Source: Catellatospora sp. KI3 (GTDB taxonomy: Bacteria; Actinomycetota; Actinomycetes; Mycobacteriales; Micromonosporaceae). From it: a DNA stretch of 64,000 nucleotides. A program made the position numbers and the translations under genes. Each line of letters starts with the position of its first letter. The first letter of the stretch is position 1. Positions 13,832 through 25,580 of this stretch are shown here, piece after piece. The DNA is taken from assembly GCF_029948125.1 (NCBI RefSeq), contig NZ_JASAMB010000021.1, forward strand, positions 1 to 64,000, in the 5' to 3' direction. Under the pieces are notes generated by a model. That model ran no database searches and was not told the DNA's origin. It worked only from the letters and a program-made list of their open reading frames with translations.

Positions 13832-14683
13832 GTGAATCCGACCCTGCAGAACACGCTGAGTGTGCTGTCGTACATCGCGCTCAAGGCCATCGCCTGCGCC
13901 GCGATCCTGATCGTCGGCTGGATCATCTCGAAGATCGTCGGCTCGCTGGTCGACAAGGGGCTGGCCAAGGCGCGCTTCAACCACCTCGCCCAGCGCACCC
14001 GGTTCGACCGGTGGACCGGCAAGTACACCGCCAGCGGGCTGGTGGGCAAGCTGGTGTACTACGCCCTGCTGCTGTTCACGTTCCAGCTCGCGTTCAGCGT
14101 GTTCGGGCCCAACCCGATCAGCGACCTGATCGACACGGTCATCGCCTGGCTGCCGCGCCTGATCGTGGCCTGCGCGATCGTGGTGGTCGCGGTCGCGATC
14201 GCCAACGCGGTCTTCGACGTGATCACCAACGCGCTGTCGCACTTCTCGTACGGCCGCATGCTGGGCCGCATCGCCCAGGTCGCCATCATCGTCTTCGGCG
14301 CCATCGCCGCGCTCAACCAGATCGGCGTCGCCACCGTGCTCACCGCGCCGATCCTGTGGGCGATCCTGGGCACCATCTCCGGCATCCTGATCGTCGGCCT
14401 CGGCGGCGGCCTGATCCAGCCGATGCGGGCCCGGTGGGAGCGCATGCTCGACAAGGTCGAGGTGGAGGGCGGCCGGGTGACGGCCCACCTGAAGGCGCGC
14501 GCCGCCGAGCAGCAGGCGGCGGTGGTCTCCGGCGCCAAGCCGGCCGGAGACGGCGGGATGGTGCAGCCGCCGTACGCGGGCACGGCCCCGACCGACGTCA
14601 AGACCCCGTCGGACGCGCGCTCGCTGTCCCAGGAGGCGTCCGAGCGCCTGCGCTCCGAACTCAAACCCGGCCAGGACCGCTGA
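13832..14683 (+). CDS. MscS-like conserved-TM-helix membrane protein
   Basis: 283 aa, GTG start behind GGTGGGAG. Four hydrophobic segments are visible at about residues 12-40, 70-90, 105-135 and 145-190. The first has the amphipathic IVGWIISKIVGSLVDKGL pattern of the conserved TM helix found in mechanosensitive-channel-related proteins. The glycine-rich segment near residues 180-195 (GLGGGLIQPM) resembles the pore-lining end. A charged cytoplasmic tail of about 90 residues (VEGGRVTAHLKARAAEQQ) replaces the usual MscS beta domain. It is probably an osmotic or envelope-stress channel; gating is not demonstrable here. Confidence 0.75.
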   Translation: MNPTLQNTLSVLSYIALKAIACAAILIVGWIISKIVGSLVDKGLAKARFNHLAQRTRFDRWTGKYTASGLVGKLVYYALLLFTFQLAFSVFGPNPISDLIDTVIAWLPRLIVACAIVVVAVAIANAVFDVITNALSHFSYGRMLGRIAQVAIIVFGAIAALNQIGVATVLTAPILWAILGTISGILIVGLGGGLIQPMRARWERMLDKVEVEGGRVTAHLKARAAEQQAAVVSGAKPAGDGGMVQPPYAGTAPTDVKTPSDARSLSQEASERLRSELKPGQDR

Positions 14684-14725
14684 CCAGCGCCGGGGGCGGC
14701 CCAGCCCAGCCCCCGCCCCCGGCCC

Positions 14726-14800
14726 TTCTATTGACGCTGGCCTATCTAGAAGACGATTCCTCGAAATCCGTCTTCTAGATAGGCCAGCGTCGATGCTAAG
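14726..14800. repeat. hairpin repeat family 1, copy 2
   Basis: Perfect 22-bp inverted repeat beginning GACGCTGGCCTATCTAG at 14733-14754, with its complement at 14770-14791. Compared with copy 1 the inner stem changes from CCAGAG to CTAGAA on both arms, so pairing is kept by compensatory changes. The outer flanks (TTCTATT, GATGCTAAG) match copy 1. It sits between the convergent channel and monooxygenase genes. Confidence 0.8.
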
Positions 14801-14900
14801 CCGGCCGGTTCACAGCCCGGCCGGCCGGTTCACAGCCCGGCCGGCCGGTTCACAGCCCGGTTTGCGCCCCGGTCAGCCGGTTTGCGCCCCGGCCGGTTTC
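14801..14900. repeat. 20-bp tandem repeats
   Basis: Three perfect copies of CCGGCCGGTTCACAGCCCGG (14801-14860) are followed by about two copies of a second 20-bp unit that starts TTTGCGCCCCGG (14861-14900). It abuts the family 1 hairpin and lies in the 3' space between convergent genes, so it is free to vary in copy number. Confidence 0.85.
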
Positions 14901-14939
14901 GCGGCCCGGTGGGGTGGTCTGGTGCCGGGGAGTGGGCGG

Positions 14940-16139
14940 TCAGGCGGCCGGGGGCTGCCATTGGGCGGCCACCTCGGCGGCCTTGTCCAGGACGCGGGGG
15001 GCCAGCGCGCCGAAGGCGCGGTCGCGGGCCCGGGTGACCAGCGAGCCGCGCGGGGCCAGCACCGCCCCCACCCGCTGCGTCTGCTTGCCCACCTGCGCCG
15101 CCCGAGGACGACGCGCCGCCGAGTACGCCGCCAGCGCCGCGTTCAGCCCCGGCCCGGGGATCGCCGGCAGCACCAGGGCCTTGAGCGTGGCCGCGTCCTC
15201 CAGGGCCAGGCCCGCGCCCTGGGTCAGGTGGTGCGGCATCGCGTGCGCGGCGTCGCCGAGCAGCACGAACCCGCCCGGCCCGCACGGGAACGCGAGTTCC
15301 GAGGGCAGCGGCCGCAGCTGGCGGCCGTCCTGCTGAACCAGGTCGTCGGGCTCAGTGGCGGCGAGCAGGTCGGAGATCGGCGCGTGCCACCCGGCGAACC
15401 AGCGCTTGAGCAGGGTGAGCTGAGTGGCCTTCGACTCGGGCCGGGCCGCCCCCGCCACGGTGGCGGTCCAGTAGATACCGCCGCGCGTCGAGGCGCCGGA
15501 GCTGCCGCGCTGGCCGAGTGAGGCGGCCAGGAAGCGGTAGCCGCCGCCCAGGGTCTCCCCGGCCAGCACCAGGTCGTCGGGCAGCTTCGGGGCACGGTAC
15601 CAGGGAATGACCGCGCGCCAGGCGGCGTAGCCGGAGCTGACCGCGATGGACTGGGGCGCCAGTCGCGAGCGCAGCGCGCTGTCGGCGCCGTCGGCGGCGA
15701 CCACCAGGTCGGCTTCCCAGGTCATCCGGCCGTCGCCGACGGCGGGGCGCTCGCCCGCCCGCGCCTGCACGGTACGGACCGCGACGCCGGTACGGATCTC
15801 GATGTGGTCGCCCAGCCCCGCGATGAACGTGTCGTGCAGATCCTCGGCGTGTACGACGACCGGCGCGGCCGCGCCCTGCGGCGCGGGCTGGGCCAGCCAC
15901 TGGCCGTCGGCGCGGCGCAGGCCGCCCGCGGGCACCGGGGTGGCGATCGCGTCCAGCCCCGCGCCCAGGCCCAGCGACCGCAGCGCGGCCACGGCGTTGG
16001 GCCACAGCAGCAGGGCTGCCGGGTCGGCGCGCAACCGGTCCCCGCGCTCCAGCAGCGTCACCCGCCAGCCGGTACGCGCCAGCGCACCGGCGGTGGCCAG
16101 CCCACCGACACCCGCTCCGACCACCACCGCGCTGCGCAT
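14940..16139 (-). CDS. FAD-dependent aromatic-ring-type monooxygenase
   Basis: 399 aa. N-terminal Rossmann motif VVVGAGVGGLATAGALARTG for FAD. The second FAD motif is VLLGDAAHAMPHHLTQGAGLALEDA (GD motif) near residue 280, and DG-like VVAADGADSALRSRL is near 150. This is the group A flavoprotein monooxygenase pattern (PHBH/UbiH type), using NAD(P)H and O2 for hydroxylation. No pathway neighbours identify the substrate. Start ATG 16139 opens directly on the Rossmann strand; an ATG at 16160 would add seven residues. Confidence 0.85.
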   Translation of the reverse strand: MRSAVVVGAGVGGLATAGALARTGWRVTLLERGDRLRADPAALLLWPNAVAALRSLGLGAGLDAIATPVPAGGLRRADGQWLAQPAPQGAAAPVVVHAEDLHDTFIAGLGDHIEIRTGVAVRTVQARAGERPAVGDGRMTWEADLVVAADGADSALRSRLAPQSIAVSSGYAAWRAVIPWYRAPKLPDDLVLAGETLGGGYRFLAASLGQRGSSGASTRGGIYWTATVAGAARPESKATQLTLLKRWFAGWHAPISDLLAATEPDDLVQQDGRQLRPLPSELAFPCGPGGFVLLGDAAHAMPHHLTQGAGLALEDAATLKALVLPAIPGPGLNAALAAYSAARRPRAAQVGKQTQRVGAVLAPRGSLVTRARDRAFGALAPRVLDKAAEVAAQWQPPAA

Positions 16140-16206
16140 CAGACCCAGCCCCCTGCCCATCCGCCGTTTCCGGCGCGACCCGCCCCCGCGGGCCGCGCCG
16201 CTGCCG

Positions 16207-17235
16207 TCATTCGCGCGTCGACGTGCTGCTCTTGTGCTCGGCCTCGTCGGTGGCGTGGTCGGACTCGGCCGGCTTGGCCGGGGCCACCACGGTGTCCTCG
16301 GGACGGGTGCCGTTGGCCTGGAACGCCTCGTACTGCGCCTGGGTCACCGACTGGTAGCCCTTGGCCGGGTTGCCCTCGGCGTCGATGGCCGGGATCAGGA
16401 ACTCCTGCGCGCCCTTGACCAGGAAGAAGTACGCCGCCGCCGCCAGGAACACGATGATCGAGGTCCAGACGTTCAGGCGCATACCGCCGATCATGGTGGC
16501 CGTGTCGGTGCGCATCGCCTCGATCCAGCCGCGGCCCAGCGTGTAGAGCATGACGTAGAGCGCGAAGGCGCGGCCCTTGCCGAACTTGAACTTGCGGTCC
16601 AGGGCGAACACGGCGCCCGCGACGCCCAGGTTCCACAGCAGCTCGTACAGGAACGTCGGGTGGTAGAGGCCCGGCATCAGCACCGGCTCGCCGTCCGGGC
16701 CGGTCAGCGCCTGGCCCGGGTTCTCGTCCGACATCACGTGCACCTGCAGGCCCCAGGGCAGGTCGGTCTTGCCGCCGAAGAGCTCGTTGTTGAACCAGTT
16801 GCCCAGCCGGCCCACGGCCTGCGCCAGCGGCAGCCCGACCGCGATGCAGTCGGCCACGAAGGTGAAGGTGATGCCGAGCTGGCGGCAGGCCAGCCAGGCA
16901 CCGACCGCGCCACCGGCGACACCGCCCCAGATGCCCAGGCCGCCCTCCCAGATGTAGAGGGCCTTCACCAGGCTGCCGTCGGCGCCGAAGTAGGCCTCGG
17001 GCGAGGTGAGCACGTGGTAGATCCGCGCGCCGACGATGCCGAACGGCACCGCCCACACCGCGACGTCGAGCACGGCCCACGGCGGGGCGCCCCGGCTGCG
17101 CATGCGGCGGTCGGTGACATAGCACGCCAGGATGATGCCGGCGATGATGCACAGGGCGTACGCGCGCAGCGGGACCGGTCCGAGGTGCCAGACCGCGGTA
17201 GACGGCGACGGGATGGAGGCGAGGTTCACGGGCAC
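16207..17235 (-). CDS. lgt: prolipoprotein diacylglyceryl transferase
   Basis: 342 aa integral membrane protein. Transfers diacylglycerol from phosphatidylglycerol to the lipobox cysteine of prolipoproteins. The family signature GRLGNWFNNELFG (Arg-Gly-Asn core) is present, together with the early RAYALCIIAGI helix and several membrane spans. The hydrophilic C-terminal tail of about 50 residues ending in STSTRE is common in actinobacterial Lgt. GTG 17235 (VPVNLASIPSPS) gives the usual N-terminus; a longer frame to 17286 is also open. The neighbourhood trp-lgt is typical of actinobacteria. Confidence 0.92.
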   Translation of the reverse strand: MPVNLASIPSPSTAVWHLGPVPLRAYALCIIAGIILACYVTDRRMRSRGAPPWAVLDVAVWAVPFGIVGARIYHVLTSPEAYFGADGSLVKALYIWEGGLGIWGGVAGGAVGAWLACRQLGITFTFVADCIAVGLPLAQAVGRLGNWFNNELFGGKTDLPWGLQVHVMSDENPGQALTGPDGEPVLMPGLYHPTFLYELLWNLGVAGAVFALDRKFKFGKGRAFALYVMLYTLGRGWIEAMRTDTATMIGGMRLNVWTSIIVFLAAAAYFFLVKGAQEFLIPAIDAEGNPAKGYQSVTQAQYEAFQANGTRPEDTVVAPAKPAESDHATDEAEHKSSTSTRE

Positions 17236-17290
17236 GAACGATACCGCCCCGACCCCCCTCCCCCACACCCCCGCCCGCCCCGACATTTAT

Positions 17291-17350
17291 GTCGATCATG
17301 AACTTATGGCACGGCTGAACGGCGCGTCACCGCCACAAGTTCATGATCAC
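17291..17350. repeat. hairpin repeat family 3, copy A
   Basis: Inverted repeat GTCGATCATGAACTTATGGC (17291-17310) against GCCACAAGTTCATGATCAC (17332-17350). The inner segment starting ACGGCTGAACGG is also conserved. It is the reverse-oriented counterpart of the copy at 17808-17868. The right arm ends one base before the stop codon of the start-less frame described next. Confidence 0.8.
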
Positions 17351-17351
17351 C

Positions 17352-17741
17352 TCAGGCGTACCAGTGCGCGGTGTGCCGGTGCCGGTAGGGAACTATGTCG
17401 ATGTCGGGATCGAACGGGTCGCGGACGGCGGCGCGCAGGGCGCGGCGCAGGCGGGCGCGGGCGCGGCGCTCGTCGATGTAGGCCAGGTGGTGAGCGTCGC
17501 CGCTGCCGCCGGGCACGAACCGGGTGAGGGCGTGCACCTGCACGCGGTGGCGCAGGCGCTGCGGCCGGGGGCGGCGGCACGCCCAGGCCGCCCCGTTCAG
17601 GCAGGCGTGGCTGTAGCGCAGGTCGGCGAGTTCCGCCGCGCGGATCGCCGAGGTGTCGCGGCGGTGCCGGTGCAGCGGCAGGTGGTGGGTGGTGCGGGAC
17701 CTGCGCGATCCTCCGATCGCGGCCAGGTCGGTCCTGGCGCG
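17352..17741 (-). pseudogene. start-less open frame, possible gene remnant
   Basis: Reading leftward from the stop codon at 17742-17744, 129 sense codons stay open to the stop at 17352. The product looks protein-like rather than like a shadow: it contains TSAIRAAELADLRYSHACLN, HHLAYIDERRARARLRRAL and PFDPDIDIVPYRHRHTAHWY. No ATG, GTG or TTG occurs in the first half; the first GTG is at 17543 and would give only 63 aa. It is either a gene that lost its 5' end or one started from an unusual codon. It is bracketed exactly by an inverted pair of family 3 hairpins. I do not recognise the family. Confidence 0.45.
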
Positions 17742-17807
17742 CTAACGGAAGCCGCCCGGCCCACGTTCACGCGTCTGCATGCCGCCAGCAAACCCCATCC
17801 ACGCAAT

Positions 17808-17868
17808 GTCGATCATGAACCTGTGGCGGCGACACGCCGTCGAGCCGTGCCATAGGTTCATGATCGAC
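17808..17868. repeat. hairpin repeat family 3, copy B (inverted relative to A)
   Basis: GTCGATCATGAACCTGTGGC (17808-17827) against GCCATAGGTTCATGATCGAC (17849-17868). Its reverse complement matches copy A along the whole length, including the loop. The T-A pair of copy A is C-G here, and one position is a G-U wobble when read on this strand, so RNA pairing is conserved. It lies 20 bp after the trpA stop codon. Confidence 0.8.
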
Positions 17869-17887
17869 GCGGAACAGCAGCCTGAGG

Positions 17888-18667
17888 TCAGGTGGAGAGG
17901 CCGGCGCGGAGGTCGGCGGTGAGGGCGCGCAGGGCGGGCAGGCCGCCGTCCGCGAGGGCCGAGACCAGGGCGCTGCCGACGATGACGCCGTCGGCGAAGG
18001 CGCCGACCTCGGCCGCCTGGGCCCCGCTGCGTACGCCGAGGCCGACGCCGACCGGCAGGCTGCCCGACACCCGCTTGATCCGCTCGACCAGGGTCGGGGC
18101 GGCGCTGGAGGTGCTGTCGCGGGCACCGGTGACACCCATGACCGCGGTGGCGTACACGAAGCCGCGGCAGTGCGCCACGGTCATCGCGATCCGCTCGTCC
18201 GTCGAGGAGGGCGAGACCAGGAAGACCCGGTCCAGCTGGTGCGCCTCGGAGGCGGCCAGCCACTCGTCGGCCTCGTCCGGGATCAGGTCCGGGGTGATCA
18301 GACCGGCGCCCCCGGCCGCGGCCAGGTCACGGGCGAACGCGTCGACGCCGTACTTCTCGACGGGGTTCCAGTAGGTCATGACCAGCACCGGCACGCCGTG
18401 GCCCGAGGTGGCCTCGACGGTGGCCAGCACGTCGCGGGTGCGTACGCCGTTGGCCAGGGCCGTCTCGGTGGCGCGCTGGATGACCGGGCCGTCCATGACC
18501 GGGTCGGAGTACGGCAGGCCGATCTCCACCACGTCGACGCCGGACTCGATCATCGCGTTCACCGCGGCGATGCCCTCGGCCACGGTCGGGAACCCGGCTG
18601 GCAGGTACCCGACCAGGGCCGCCCGGCCCTCGGCGCGCGCCTTCTCGTACCCCACACTGACACTCAT
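17888..18667 (-). CDS. trpA: tryptophan synthase alpha subunit
   Basis: 259 aa. Cleaves indole-3-glycerol phosphate to indole and glyceraldehyde 3-phosphate. The catalytic residues are E48 ([13 protein letters not shown]) and D59 (PVMDGPVIQ). The phosphate-binding glycines GVGLGVR and VIVGSALV are present. ATG 18667 overlaps the trpB stop (ATGA), so the two subunits are made together and channel indole within the alpha2-beta2 complex. Confidence 0.96.
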   Translation of the reverse strand: MSVSVGYEKARAEGRAALVGYLPAGFPTVAEGIAAVNAMIESGVDVVEIGLPYSDPVMDGPVIQRATETALANGVRTRDVLATVEATSGHGVPVLVMTYWNPVEKYGVDAFARDLAAAGGAGLITPDLIPDEADEWLAASEAHQLDRVFLVSPSSTDERIAMTVAHCRGFVYATAVMGVTGARDSTSSAAPTLVERIKRVSGSLPVGVGLGVRSGAQAAEVGAFADGVIVGSALVSALADGGLPALRALTADLRAGLST

Positions 18668-19881
18668 CGGACCTCGTCTTCCGCGCCGAACAGGCCGAAG
18701 TAGTCGCCCGCGGTGTGCATGTCCTTGTCACCGCGGCCGGACAGGTTGACGATCACCGTGGGCTCGCGGCCCAGCTCCTCGCGCAGCGCCGGGATGACCT
18801 TGATGGCACCGGCCAGCGCGTGCGCGCTCTCGATCGCCGGAATGATGCCCTCGGTACGGCAGAGCAGCGCGAACGCCTCCATCGCCTCGGCGTCGGTGAC
18901 CGGGGAGTACCGGGCGCGCCCCTGCTGGTGCAGCCAGGCGTGCTCGGGGCCGACCGCCGGGTAGTCCAGGCCCGCCGAGATCGAGTGCGACTCGATGGTC
19001 TGGCCGTCGTCGTCCTGCAGCAGGAAGGTCCGGGCGCCGTGCAGCACGCCATGGCTGCCGCCGGTGATGCTGGCCGCGTGGCGGCCCGTCTCCACGCCGT
19101 CGCCGCCCGCTTCGAAGCCGTACAGGCGCACGTCGGCGTCGGGCACGAAGGCGTGGAACACGCCGATGGCGTTGGAGCCGCCGCCGACCGCCGCGGCGAC
19201 CGCGTCGGGCAGCGCCCCGGTCAGCGCCAGGCACTGCTCGCGCGCCTCGACGCCGATGCCGCGCACGAAGTCGCGCACCATGGCCGGGAACGGGTGCGGC
19301 CCGGCCGCGGTGCCCAGCAGGTAGTGGGTGCTGTCGACGTTGGTGACCCAGTCGCGCAGCGCCTCGTTGATCGCGTCCTTGAGCGTGCGCGAGCCGACCG
19401 TCACCGGGATGACGGTGGCGCCGAGCATCCTCATCCGGGCCACGTTCAGCGCCTGGCGCTGGGTGTCGACCTCGCCCATGTAGACCACGCACTCGAGGTC
19501 CAGGTACGCCGCAGCGGTCGCGCTGGCCACGCCGTGCTGGCCCGCGCCGGTCTCGGCGATCACCCGGGGCTTGCCCATGCGCTTGGTGAGCAGCGCCTGG
19601 CCGAGCACGTTGCGCACCTTGTGCGCGCCGGTGTGGTTCAGATCCTCGCGCTTGAGCAGGATGCGGGCGCCGCCGACGCGCTCGGACAGCCGGGTGGCGT
19701 CGTACAGCAGCGACGGGGTGCCCGCGTAGTCGCGCAGCATCCGCTCGAATTCACCGGTGAACTCGGGGTCTGCCATCGCCTTGCGGTAGTGCGCGTCCAG
19801 CTCGTCCAGCGCCGCGATCAGCGCCTCCGGCACGAAGCGGCCGCCGTACGGGCCGAAGTGGCCCTTCTCGTCGGGCAACAT
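18664..19881 (-). CDS. trpB: tryptophan synthase beta subunit
   Basis: 405 aa. Condenses indole and L-serine to L-tryptophan with PLP. The PLP lysine is K88 ([11 protein letters not shown]). The catalytic Glu lies in [11 protein letters not shown] and the phosphate loop is GGGSNAIG. Full length, with the usual start ([18 protein letters not shown]). A 44-bp gap separates it from trpC, and it overlaps trpA by four bases. Confidence 0.97.
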   Translation of the reverse strand: MLPDEKGHFGPYGGRFVPEALIAALDELDAHYRKAMADPEFTGEFERMLRDYAGTPSLLYDATRLSERVGGARILLKREDLNHTGAHKVRNVLGQALLTKRMGKPRVIAETGAGQHGVASATAAAYLDLECVVYMGEVDTQRQALNVARMRMLGATVIPVTVGSRTLKDAINEALRDWVTNVDSTHYLLGTAAGPHPFPAMVRDFVRGIGVEAREQCLALTGALPDAVAAAVGGGSNAIGVFHAFVPDADVRLYGFEAGGDGVETGRHAASITGGSHGVLHGARTFLLQDDDGQTIESHSISAGLDYPAVGPEHAWLHQQGRARYSPVTDAEAMEAFALLCRTEGIIPAIESAHALAGAIKVIPALREELGREPTVIVNLSGRGDKDMHTAGDYFGLFGAEDEVR

Positions 19882-19925
19882 GCGCCCCTCCTCGGGCTGT
19901 CCAGCCGTTCCTCGGCGAACGAGGT

Positions 19926-20783
19926 TCAGCGTGTCGGGCGTGGCGTGGCCGGGTGGTTGCCCGCGTTGACGAGCTCGGCGACGGCGTCGCGCGGGCTCTT
20001 CTGGGTCACCAGGCCCTCACCGACCAGCACCGCGTCCGCACCGGCGGAGGCGTACTTGATCAGGTCGAGCGGGCCGCGCACGCCGGACTCGGCGATCTTC
20101 ACCACGTGGTTGGGCAGGCCGGGCGCGATGCGCTCGAACACCGACCGGTCCACCTCAAGTGTGCGCAGGTTGCGGGCGTTGACGCCGATGACGCGGGCGC
20201 CGGCCTCCAGCGCGCGGTCCGCCTCCTCCTCGGTGTGCACCTCGACCAGCGGGGTCATGCCCAGCGACTCGATGCGGTCGAGCAGTCCGGACAGCACCTT
20301 CTGCTCCAGCGCGGCCACGATCAGCAGCACCAGGTCGGCGCCGTGGGCACGGGCCTCGTGCACCTGGTACGCCGAGACGATGAAGTCCTTGCGCAGCACC
20401 GGGATGCCGATGCGGGCCCGGACGGCGGCCAGATCGTCCAGGGAACCGCCGAACCACCGGCCCTCGGTCAGCACGCTGACCGCGCGGGCGCCGCCCGCCT
20501 CGTACTCGGCGGCCAGTTCGGCCGGGTCGGGGATCTCCGCAAGCGGACCCTTCGACGGCGACGAGCGCTTCACCTCGGCGATCACACCGACGCCGGAGCG
20601 GCGCAGCGCCGCGTACGCGTCCAGGGGCGGGGGCGCCGCCGCGGCGCGCTGCTTGATCTCGTCCAGGGACACCAGGCGCTGGCGCGCTTCGACGTCCTCA
20701 CGGACACCCGCGATGATCTCGTCGAGCACGCTTCCGGTGTTGTCGCGCGTCGATGCGGTCGGGCCCGGCTCACCTGGCTCCAT
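19926..20783 (-). CDS. trpC: indole-3-glycerol phosphate synthase
   Basis: 285 aa from ATG 20783, which has GAGGAG nine bases upstream. Converts 1-(o-carboxyphenylamino)-1-deoxyribulose 5-phosphate to indole-3-glycerol phosphate. Landmarks are [19 protein letters not shown] with the catalytic Lys, the VLRKDFIV strand, [13 protein letters not shown] and [13 protein letters not shown]. The conserved fold begins at VLDEIIAG, where GTG 20729 would give the classic 267-aa form, so either start is possible. trpE is not next to it, unlike in many related genomes. Confidence 0.93.
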   Translation of the reverse strand: MEPGEPGPTASTRDNTGSVLDEIIAGVREDVEARQRLVSLDEIKQRAAAAPPPLDAYAALRRSGVGVIAEVKRSSPSKGPLAEIPDPAELAAEYEAGGARAVSVLTEGRWFGGSLDDLAAVRARIGIPVLRKDFIVSAYQVHEARAHGADLVLLIVAALEQKVLSGLLDRIESLGMTPLVEVHTEEEADRALEAGARVIGVNARNLRTLEVDRSVFERIAPGLPNHVVKIAESGVRGPLDLIKYASAGADAVLVGEGLVTQKSPRDAVAELVNAGNHPATPRPTR

Positions 20784-20910
20784 GCTGCTCAGCTCCTCGG
20801 ATGCCATGCGCAGACTGTAGGCATCGCCCAGATGCGCAAGGTTGACGGGGTATGGCGTGCCTCACCTAGTGGGCTAGGGCATAATGCGCCGCTTCGCTGA
20901 CTCACGTCAT

Positions 20911-21691
20911 TCATTCGTCCCACCTCGGCTGGGCGTTCCGGACGAACTCGGCCAGCTTGGCGCCGTGCTCGACCCGGGCCCGGGTCGGGTCGGCCGCGAT
21001 GCGGCGGGTCAGCCGCCGCACCCCCGCCGGGTCCTCGCCCGCGACCAGCACCAGGTTGCCGGTGCCCCGGCCGCGCAGCAGCGCCGCGTCGGCCACCACC
21101 GCGACCTGGCCGAACGCCGCGCACAGGGTGGCCGCCTGGCGGCGGGCGAACAGCAGCGGCGCGCTGTCCATCACGTTGGCCAGGTACCAGCCGCCCGGCC
21201 GCAGCACCCGGCGCGCGGCCCGCGCGAACTCCACCGTCGTTACGTGGGCGGGCACCTTCGACCCGGCGAAGATGTCGGCGACCACGATGTCGGCGCTGGC
21301 CGGCTCGGCCTCCTCCAGCGCGGCACGGGCGTCGGCGATGACCAGCTCGGTGAGCTCGTCCGGGATCGGCAGCCGGGTCTGCACCAGCTCGGCCAGCGCC
21401 CGGTCGATCTCCACCACCCGCTGGTGGCTGCCCGGCCGCAGCACCGACAGGCAGCGCGGCAGGGTGAGCGCACCGCCGCCCAGGTGCAGCAGGTCCAGCG
21501 CGCCCGCCGGGGCGACGGTGTCGATCACGTCGGCCAGGCGCCGGATGTAGTCGAACGCGATCAGCGTCGGATCGTTGAGGTTGACGTGCGACTGCGCGGT
21601 GCCGTTGAGGCGCAGCAGCCACGCGTCGGGCAGGTCGGGGTCGGGGATCAGCTCGGCGGTGCCGGTGTCCACCCGTACGACCAGGGCCCGG

Positions 21692-21708
<17 letters not shown>
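20911..21708 (-). CDS. spermidine synthase-like methyltransferase-fold protein
   Basis: 265 aa. Matches the spermine/spermidine synthase domain: SAM-like glycine loop LLHLGGGALTLPRCL, acidic ribose binder VVEIDRALAEL, and the catalytic-region motif DIVVADIFAG. It lacks the membrane-spanning N-terminus of the long actinobacterial forms. True polyamine synthesis is not certain because the usual partner genes (speD, speE pairs) are absent; many such proteins are of unknown function. It overlaps the preceding small membrane gene by 17 bp. Confidence 0.7.
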
Positions 21709-21945
<237 letters not shown>

Positions 21946-21949
<4 letters not shown>

Positions 21950-22350
21950 CGGGCGGAGCCGGTCGCTGGCACGGCGGCGTCGGCGGTGACGGGCAGTTCG
22001 TCGGTGAAGCAGCTGCGGGTACCGGTGTGGCAGGCGGGCCCGACCTGGTCGACCGAGAGCAGCAGCGCGTCGCCGTCGCAGTCCAGCGCCACCGCCTTGA
22101 CGTGCTGGACGTGGCCGGAGGTGTCGCCCTTGACCCAGTACTCCCCCCGGCTGCGCGACCAGTACGTGGCCCGGCCGGTGGTCAGGGTGCGGTGCAGCGC
22201 CTCGTCGTCCATCCAGGCCAGCATGAGCACCTCACCGGTGTCGTACTGCCGCACCACGGCCGCGACCAGCCCGTCGCGGTCGCGTTTGAGCCTGCCTGCG
22301 ATGTCCTGGTCGAGCTGTTCGATGCCTGCCACACCGCCATCTTCCCTCAT
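21946..22350 (-). CDS. hisI: phosphoribosyl-AMP cyclohydrolase
   Basis: 134 aa. Third step of histidine synthesis, opening the adenine ring of phosphoribosyl-AMP. Signature segments are [36 protein letters not shown], metal-binding DCDGDALL and the cysteines in [12 protein letters not shown]. No fused HisE domain. ATG 22350 has no obvious ribosome-binding site; an alternative GTG at 22332 has AGGGAAG upstream and would shorten the protein by six residues. It lies apart from the main his operon at 46-54 kb. Confidence 0.93.
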
Positions 22351-22530
22351 ACGCGGACCCGTCCCCTACGGCGGTGCGCCGCCACCCGGCGCCCGACCGG
22401 GATCGGGTGGGCCACATCACAGTTGTGGCCGCTGGTATGAAGCGCTTTCACAGCCCCTGGCTGTACGTTGACGGGCATCTACGCGCAGCGCCGCGTGCGG
22501 CGCACCCCTCACCGCGAGAGCCGAGGAAGC

Positions 22531-24675
<2,145 letters not shown>

Positions 24676-24681
24676 GTTCGA

Positions 24682-24741
24682 GCAGTTTCGGGGAAAGTGC
24701 ACCGATCCACCCCAAGATTCGTGCACTTTCCCCGAAACTGC
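24682..24741. repeat. hairpin repeat family 2, copy 1
   Basis: Perfect 21-bp inverted repeat whose left arm starts GCAGTTTCGGGGAAAGTGC (24682-24702; right arm 24721-24741), loop 18 nt. It begins 7 bp after the stop codon of the acidic protein gene, so it is probably its terminator. Confidence 0.85.
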
Positions 24742-24827
24742 AGCCCGCCGTTCGGCGGGGCGCCCGCCCCCGGGGCGGCGGGGAGGGGCGGGGTTGCGCG
24801 TACCCGCAGAATTCATCTAGCGTTGAG

Positions 24828-24843
24828 TTCACCAAGTGTTGAA
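24828..24843. promoter_or_regulatory. candidate TetR operator
   Basis: Near-palindrome TTCACCAAGTGTTGAA with half-sites TTCA-n-CA and TG-n-TGAA. It lies 14 bp before the start of the ABC/TetR operon and overlaps a pair of TTGA(G/A)TT direct repeats. Position and symmetry suit the TetR encoded as the third gene. Confidence 0.4.
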
Positions 24844-24857
24844 TTAGGAGGATGTCG

Positions 24858-25580
24858 ATGACAATCGCGATCGAGGTCGCCGACCTCGTCGTGCATCGGG
24901 GTTCCCGACCCGTGCTCCACGGCCTGACCTGCGCCATCGAGGCGGGGAGCATCACCGGGTTGCTGGGGCCGTCGGGCAGCGGGAAGACCACGCTGATGCG
25001 GGCCGTCGTGGGCGTGCAGGTGGTGCGGTCGGGCACGGTCACCGTGCTTGGCCACCCCGCGGGCCATACCGCGCTGCGCCGCCAGATCGGCTACCTGACC
25101 CAGGCCCCCAGTGTGTACGCGGACCTCACCGTCCGCGAGAACGCCCGCTACTTCGCCTCGCTCTACGGGCTGGGCGCGGCCGATGCCGACGCGGCCGTCC
25201 GCGACGTGGGCCTGGCCGGGGCGGCCAGGCAGCTGGTCGGCGACCTGTCCGGCGGCCAGCGCAGCCGCGCCTCGCTGGCCTGCGCGATCGTCAGCAAGCC
25301 GAAGGTGCTGATCCTGGACGAGCCCACCGTCGGGCAGGACCCGGTGCTGCGCGACGAGCTGTGGGCGCAGTTCCGCGGCCTGGCCGAGGCCGGGTCGACG
25401 GTGCTGGTGTCCAGCCACGTCATGGACGAGGCGAACCGCTGCGACCGGCTGCTGCTCATCCGCGAGGGCCTGCTGATCGCCGACGACACCCCCGCCGCGG
25501 TGAAGGCCGCCGCCGGGACCGACGACCTCGATCAGGCCTTCCTCACCCTGATCCGCCGTCGGGAGGCGGTGCCCGCATGA
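24858..25580 (+). CDS. ABC-2 exporter, ATP-binding protein
   Basis: 240 aa. Walker A GPSGSGKTT, signature LSGGQRSR, Walker B VLILDEPT and H-loop VSSHVMDE are all canonical. I chose ATG 24858 because AGGAGG lies six bases upstream; the ATG at 24852 touches the same AGGAGG and would be too close. The gene overlaps the permease by four bases. With the permease and a TetR regulator it forms the usual three-gene drug or lipid exporter set. Confidence 0.92.
   Translation: MTIAIEVADLVVHRGSRPVLHGLTCAIEAGSITGLLGPSGSGKTTLMRAVVGVQVVRSGTVTVLGHPAGHTALRRQIGYLTQAPSVYADLTVRENARYFASLYGLGAADADAAVRDVGLAGAARQLVGDLSGGQRSRASLACAIVSKPKVLILDEPTVGQDPVLRDELWAQFRGLAEAGSTVLVSSHVMDEANRCDRLLLIREGLLIADDTPAAVKAAAGTDDLDQAFLTLIRRREAVPA

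Noticed and set aside
14801-14900. CRISPR-like array
   Set aside because: Units are contiguous 20-mers without spacers and no cas genes are nearby.
17291-17868. Insertion sequence
   Set aside because: The inverted elements could be terminal repeats, but no transposase or target-site duplication is visible.
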